DNA from: Athripsodes cinereus
Taxonomy: Eukaryota; Arthropoda; Insecta; Trichoptera; Leptoceridae
NCBI GenBank assembly: GCA_947579605.1
Contig: OX388312.1
Location: forward strand, 27,241,313-27,305,312
Reading direction: 5' to 3'
Length of the DNA stretch: 64,000 nt
The position numbers and the translations under genes were made by a program. Shown here one piece after another: positions 61,229 to 64,000 of the stretch. The first letter of the stretch is position 1. Every line of letters starts with the position of its first letter. The notes beneath the pieces are model-generated. The model was not told the origin of the DNA. It saw nothing but the letters and a program-made list of their open reading frames with translations, and searched no databases.

Positions 61229-62009
61229 ATTCAATTGATTATAAACAATGCCAAAGAATTATTTGAATTTTTACAGCACACCCTTGCATTTATACTTATC
61301 TCGTATTATCCCATGTAAATTGTAATCATACATGCGATCAAACATACAAACTACAAAACCACCTATTATTGTAATATTTGAACATGTATAAGAAGAATTT
61401 GTTATTGTTTTAATATCTTAATCTAGGTAATTAGATATATACTGTAGAATTCTCAGGCCGTATATTGATTGATTACTTATATATAAATTAATTGTCATAA
61501 AAAAGCGTTCAAATTTTGCATGGATGAAATGAAAGGCACGCAGGCATTCGGTTTTTTTTCTGCACGTACGGAAAACACATCACTGATCATTTATAGTACA
61601 GAATGTACTACATATCTTTATAAACATTGTATATGCAACTATTAGAAGCAGAATGGCAAATAAACCATATAGGCTGTATAGCTAATTCGCCTTTCTGCTT
61701 ATAATAGTGTCAGATATACGTACTAATAACACCTACGTAAACATATAGACAGTGTCTCGTGTCGTTATAGAACTGTTAAGTGTTATATTATGTAATATTA
61801 TAGATAGGTATACATTTAAGAGCTATTCTCAGAATCAATAAAACAAATGGACAGTGCAAATATATACTTATATTTCACTGTTATATGATTATATATGTAT
61901 TCCATCTTGACATATTCCAGAAGTGAAGTATAATAATATACTGGACTTATGCAGTATCTATATAACATTATGTGAAGTCTCTACCTTTGTATCTTTCCAT
62001 TCTTTACTA
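61229..62009. other. Unassigned sequence
   Basis: AT-rich, no feature. Confidence 0.4.
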
Positions 62010-62235
62010 TTGCGGTGGATTCCACAAGAAGTGTAGACTATCTCAAAAAGCCACAGGTCGCCCTCTCTGTGTCGTAAAAATAAAACATTCGAGATGAGTG
62101 ATACATACAGGCATTATTGAATGAAGATATAAAATGTCGTGCAATTAATGATGTATTACGAAAATTGTCTTTTGGAGCACACACACGAAACTTACAGAAA
62201 AAAAATGTGCGAAATCTAATGAAAAGGAGTATTCT
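62010..62235 (+). repeat. Dispersed repeat R1, diverged
   Basis: TGCGGTGGATTCCACAAGAA, CAGGTCGCCCTCTCTGTGTC, AAAACATTCGAGATGAGTGA, ACTTACAGAAAAAAAATGTG. It forms part of the chance frame 62117-62383. Confidence 0.5.
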
Positions 62236-62321
62236 GGGTACGACTATATGGTATCAATTCGATTTGCATTCTGTAGAAAGTGTAGATATTGATTCTGTAA
62301 AATACATTAGTAAATTTCTTT

Positions 62322-62424
62322 CACGACACAAGCTTTTAGTAGCTTACTGTGAAAGGTGTATAAGGTTGTATTTGGGTTTATAACAAACAAAACCCAGATA
62401 TATCTTTTTAAAAAAAAAAAAAAT
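62322..62424 (+). mobile_element. SINE family S1, 5'-truncated
   Basis: TTCACGACACAAGCTTTTAG, AGCTTACTGTGAAAGGTGTA, GGTTGTATTTGGGTTTAT, then an A tail. The tRNA-like head is missing. Confidence 0.85.
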
Positions 62425-63239
62425 TAATTAATTAATTAAGCCACGAGACGTCATTGTTTAATATATATAACTATCCAAAGTTTTATTTATTTATTAACAT
62501 AATACACGGCCAAAACAGCCTTTACAGTACAGTAAATTAAATTAAACACGCTTGAATCAAACAAATCAACATGACAACGAATACAAAAGTATTTCAATAG
62601 AAAAGACATAGGATTCTCATGGAAAGGACGTACCTTCGAACAAACCCGCTCACAGCACATTTCCTCACGGTGGCGGTGTACAATACTACATTTTTTTTCT
62701 GAAATGTTTGTCACCGAATAACTGTCGAAAATTATTGCGGATGATTAGTTTTAACCGTATATCCGACTTTTTTTTAAATTGACATGATATGTAAGAATGT
62801 CGTTGATGCTTTACTTTGTCAAAAAAATACATCATTTATAACTTATCAATATAGCAAAAAATAACATATCATGTGTAAATTATACAAATTATGATAATAT
62901 TCGACATGTAAAAAGCAAACATCGTGAATTATTGTAAATAAATTAATAAATAACAAAGACTACAAAATTATGTTCATAGGTCACTTTGACCAAAATTCGA
63001 CTTAGTGCAGTTTCGTTTGCTCATACAGATTTATTAAAAGCTAAGTTGTGGCAAAATGAAAATATTGTAGAATAATTTTCACATTTCTCACAGTCATAAA
63101 AATACTAGTGAAGCTCTAATGCCACCACTTGGAACAATCATAACCAAGATATTGTATAAGACTATAAGAGTGCTACAATTTCTAAATTGGACTTTATTTT
63201 TATGTACCTGCAAACTTTTATTTTTTTTATTTCTTTGTG
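62425..63239. other. Unassigned sequence
   Basis: No gene supported. The minus-strand frame 62487-62714 has no domain. Confidence 0.4.
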
Positions 63240-63635
63240 GACTTATCTATAAAGATTAGGTCTCCCACTCTTTTTAGTAAGTCCAGGTTAGTTGGAAGAC
63301 ATCGCATTCTAGCGATAAACTCGCCCTCTGCACATTGATTAACTGATATTTTTATAATACTTTGTATTGATTTAATATAATGTAACCAATGTACAGTGAA
63401 GAATAAAATAAATAAATAAATAAGTTTTCTGGTGTCTCATAAAATCTAGGTGTACGTAAAACTTCAAGTATAAGAAAATAATATCCACATCTACGATTTA
63501 GTAATAAGACATATGCCACCCTTCTTGAATGTATAATTTTTTTATTGGCATAGAGAGGACAATCTGCATGTTTATTAATTGCAGTCAGCCCGCTGGCCAC
63601 CCCACTTTAGAGATACGCCGTAATGGTGTAGTAGC
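63240..63635 (-). repeat. Dispersed repeat R1 split by a LINE tail
   Basis: AAGATTAGGTCTCCCACTCT at the left, then after the insert TTTTCTGGTGTCTCATAAAA, CATCTACGATTTAGTAATAA, GCCACCCTTCTTGAATG, GGCATAGAGAGGACAATCTG. The insert at about 63278-63420 is a LINE 3' tail (GGTTAGTTGGAAGACATCGC, AATAAATAAATAAATAAG). Confidence 0.7.
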
Positions 63636-64000
63636 TTTTTTCACGATGAATTTATTAATTTAAACATATTTTTTACACGTACCTACTCGTAGTGTTGTGG
63701 GATTCTCATGAAATAATTTTTGGAGAAATTTACCGAGAAATTTCTCGGTAAATTTCTCGAAGTAGAGAATTTTCCGAGAATTTTTTTTATTTTTTATTTA
63801 ACAGAATAATAATAATAAAAACTTTATTCAATCAATCAATAACAATGTACAAATGTTGAGACAATTTATCACCAATTAATTATGGAAACAAAAAAATGTT
63901 AGGTACCTACATAGAAAAAGTGCTAATAACTGATGTAAAACCTTGATGTTTGACACCCCATATGCCCATATTTAAGTTAAAAAAAAATTGCAGGTACGTA
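63636..64000. other. Sequence with a perfect 36-bp palindrome
   Basis: 63723-63758 is a perfect palindrome built from GAGAAATTTACCGAGAAA and its complement. The nearby TTCTCGAAGTAGAGAATTTT continues the theme. Probably part of an unclassified repeat. About 63807-63860 looks like a LINE-type (AAT)n tail. Confidence 0.5.

Overview
This window looks like a piece of an AT-rich insect chromosome, most likely from a moth or butterfly. The pointers are split genes with GT-AG introns, very dense short mobile elements, abundant GTAGGTACCTA-type motifs, a Helitron-type repeat with the 3' end GGGTCAGCTAGT, several tRNA-derived SINE families, and a divergent pair of nicotinic acetylcholine receptor (nAChR) genes. 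The species call is an inference; no marker gene fixes it. Nothing bacterial (operons, RBSs, CRISPR) is present.

Three host genes can be assembled. Gene A (+, exons 1873-21675, 436 aa) and gene B (+, exons 31138-37481, 430 aa) are tandem nAChR-like cys-loop subunits. They have the same eight-exon structure and the same intron phases. Both have a signal peptide, an agonist-binding domain, a 13-residue Cys-loop and four membrane segments. A has the vicinal cysteines of an alpha subunit and B does not. Both have a strongly aberrant TM1-TM2 region with no acidic residue. The exon encoding it is far more similar between the two genes (73 of 76 residues) than any other exon. The third gene (-, exons 53173 down to 47155, 202 aa for the isoform that can be assembled) is an Ets21C-like ETS transcription factor whose first coding exon lies about 5.1 kb upstream of the ETS exons.

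Almost everything else is mobile DNA. Intron 1 of A (10 kb) holds a Helitron fragment, SINEs, several palindromic MITEs and a Penelope-type relic. Intron 2 holds a hAT transposon with perfect 8-bp target duplications and a broken transposase, then a 5'-truncated LINE with an 18-bp target duplication. Introns 4, 5 and 7 hold palindromic MITEs. Between A and B lies a P-element-like THAP element that was hit by a hAT deletion derivative, itself hit by a SINE. Downstream of B are LINE fragments, a foldback element with internal tandem repeats, a 1-kb (ATTT)n satellite and a mariner relic. From 48 kb to the end, apart from the Ets21C first exon, there are at least nine copies of an unclassified dispersed repeat (called R1 here), further MITEs and LINE tails.

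Coordinates of introns and mobile elements come from reading boundaries, target duplications and inverted repeats by eye. Where a boundary is fuzzy the entry says so.
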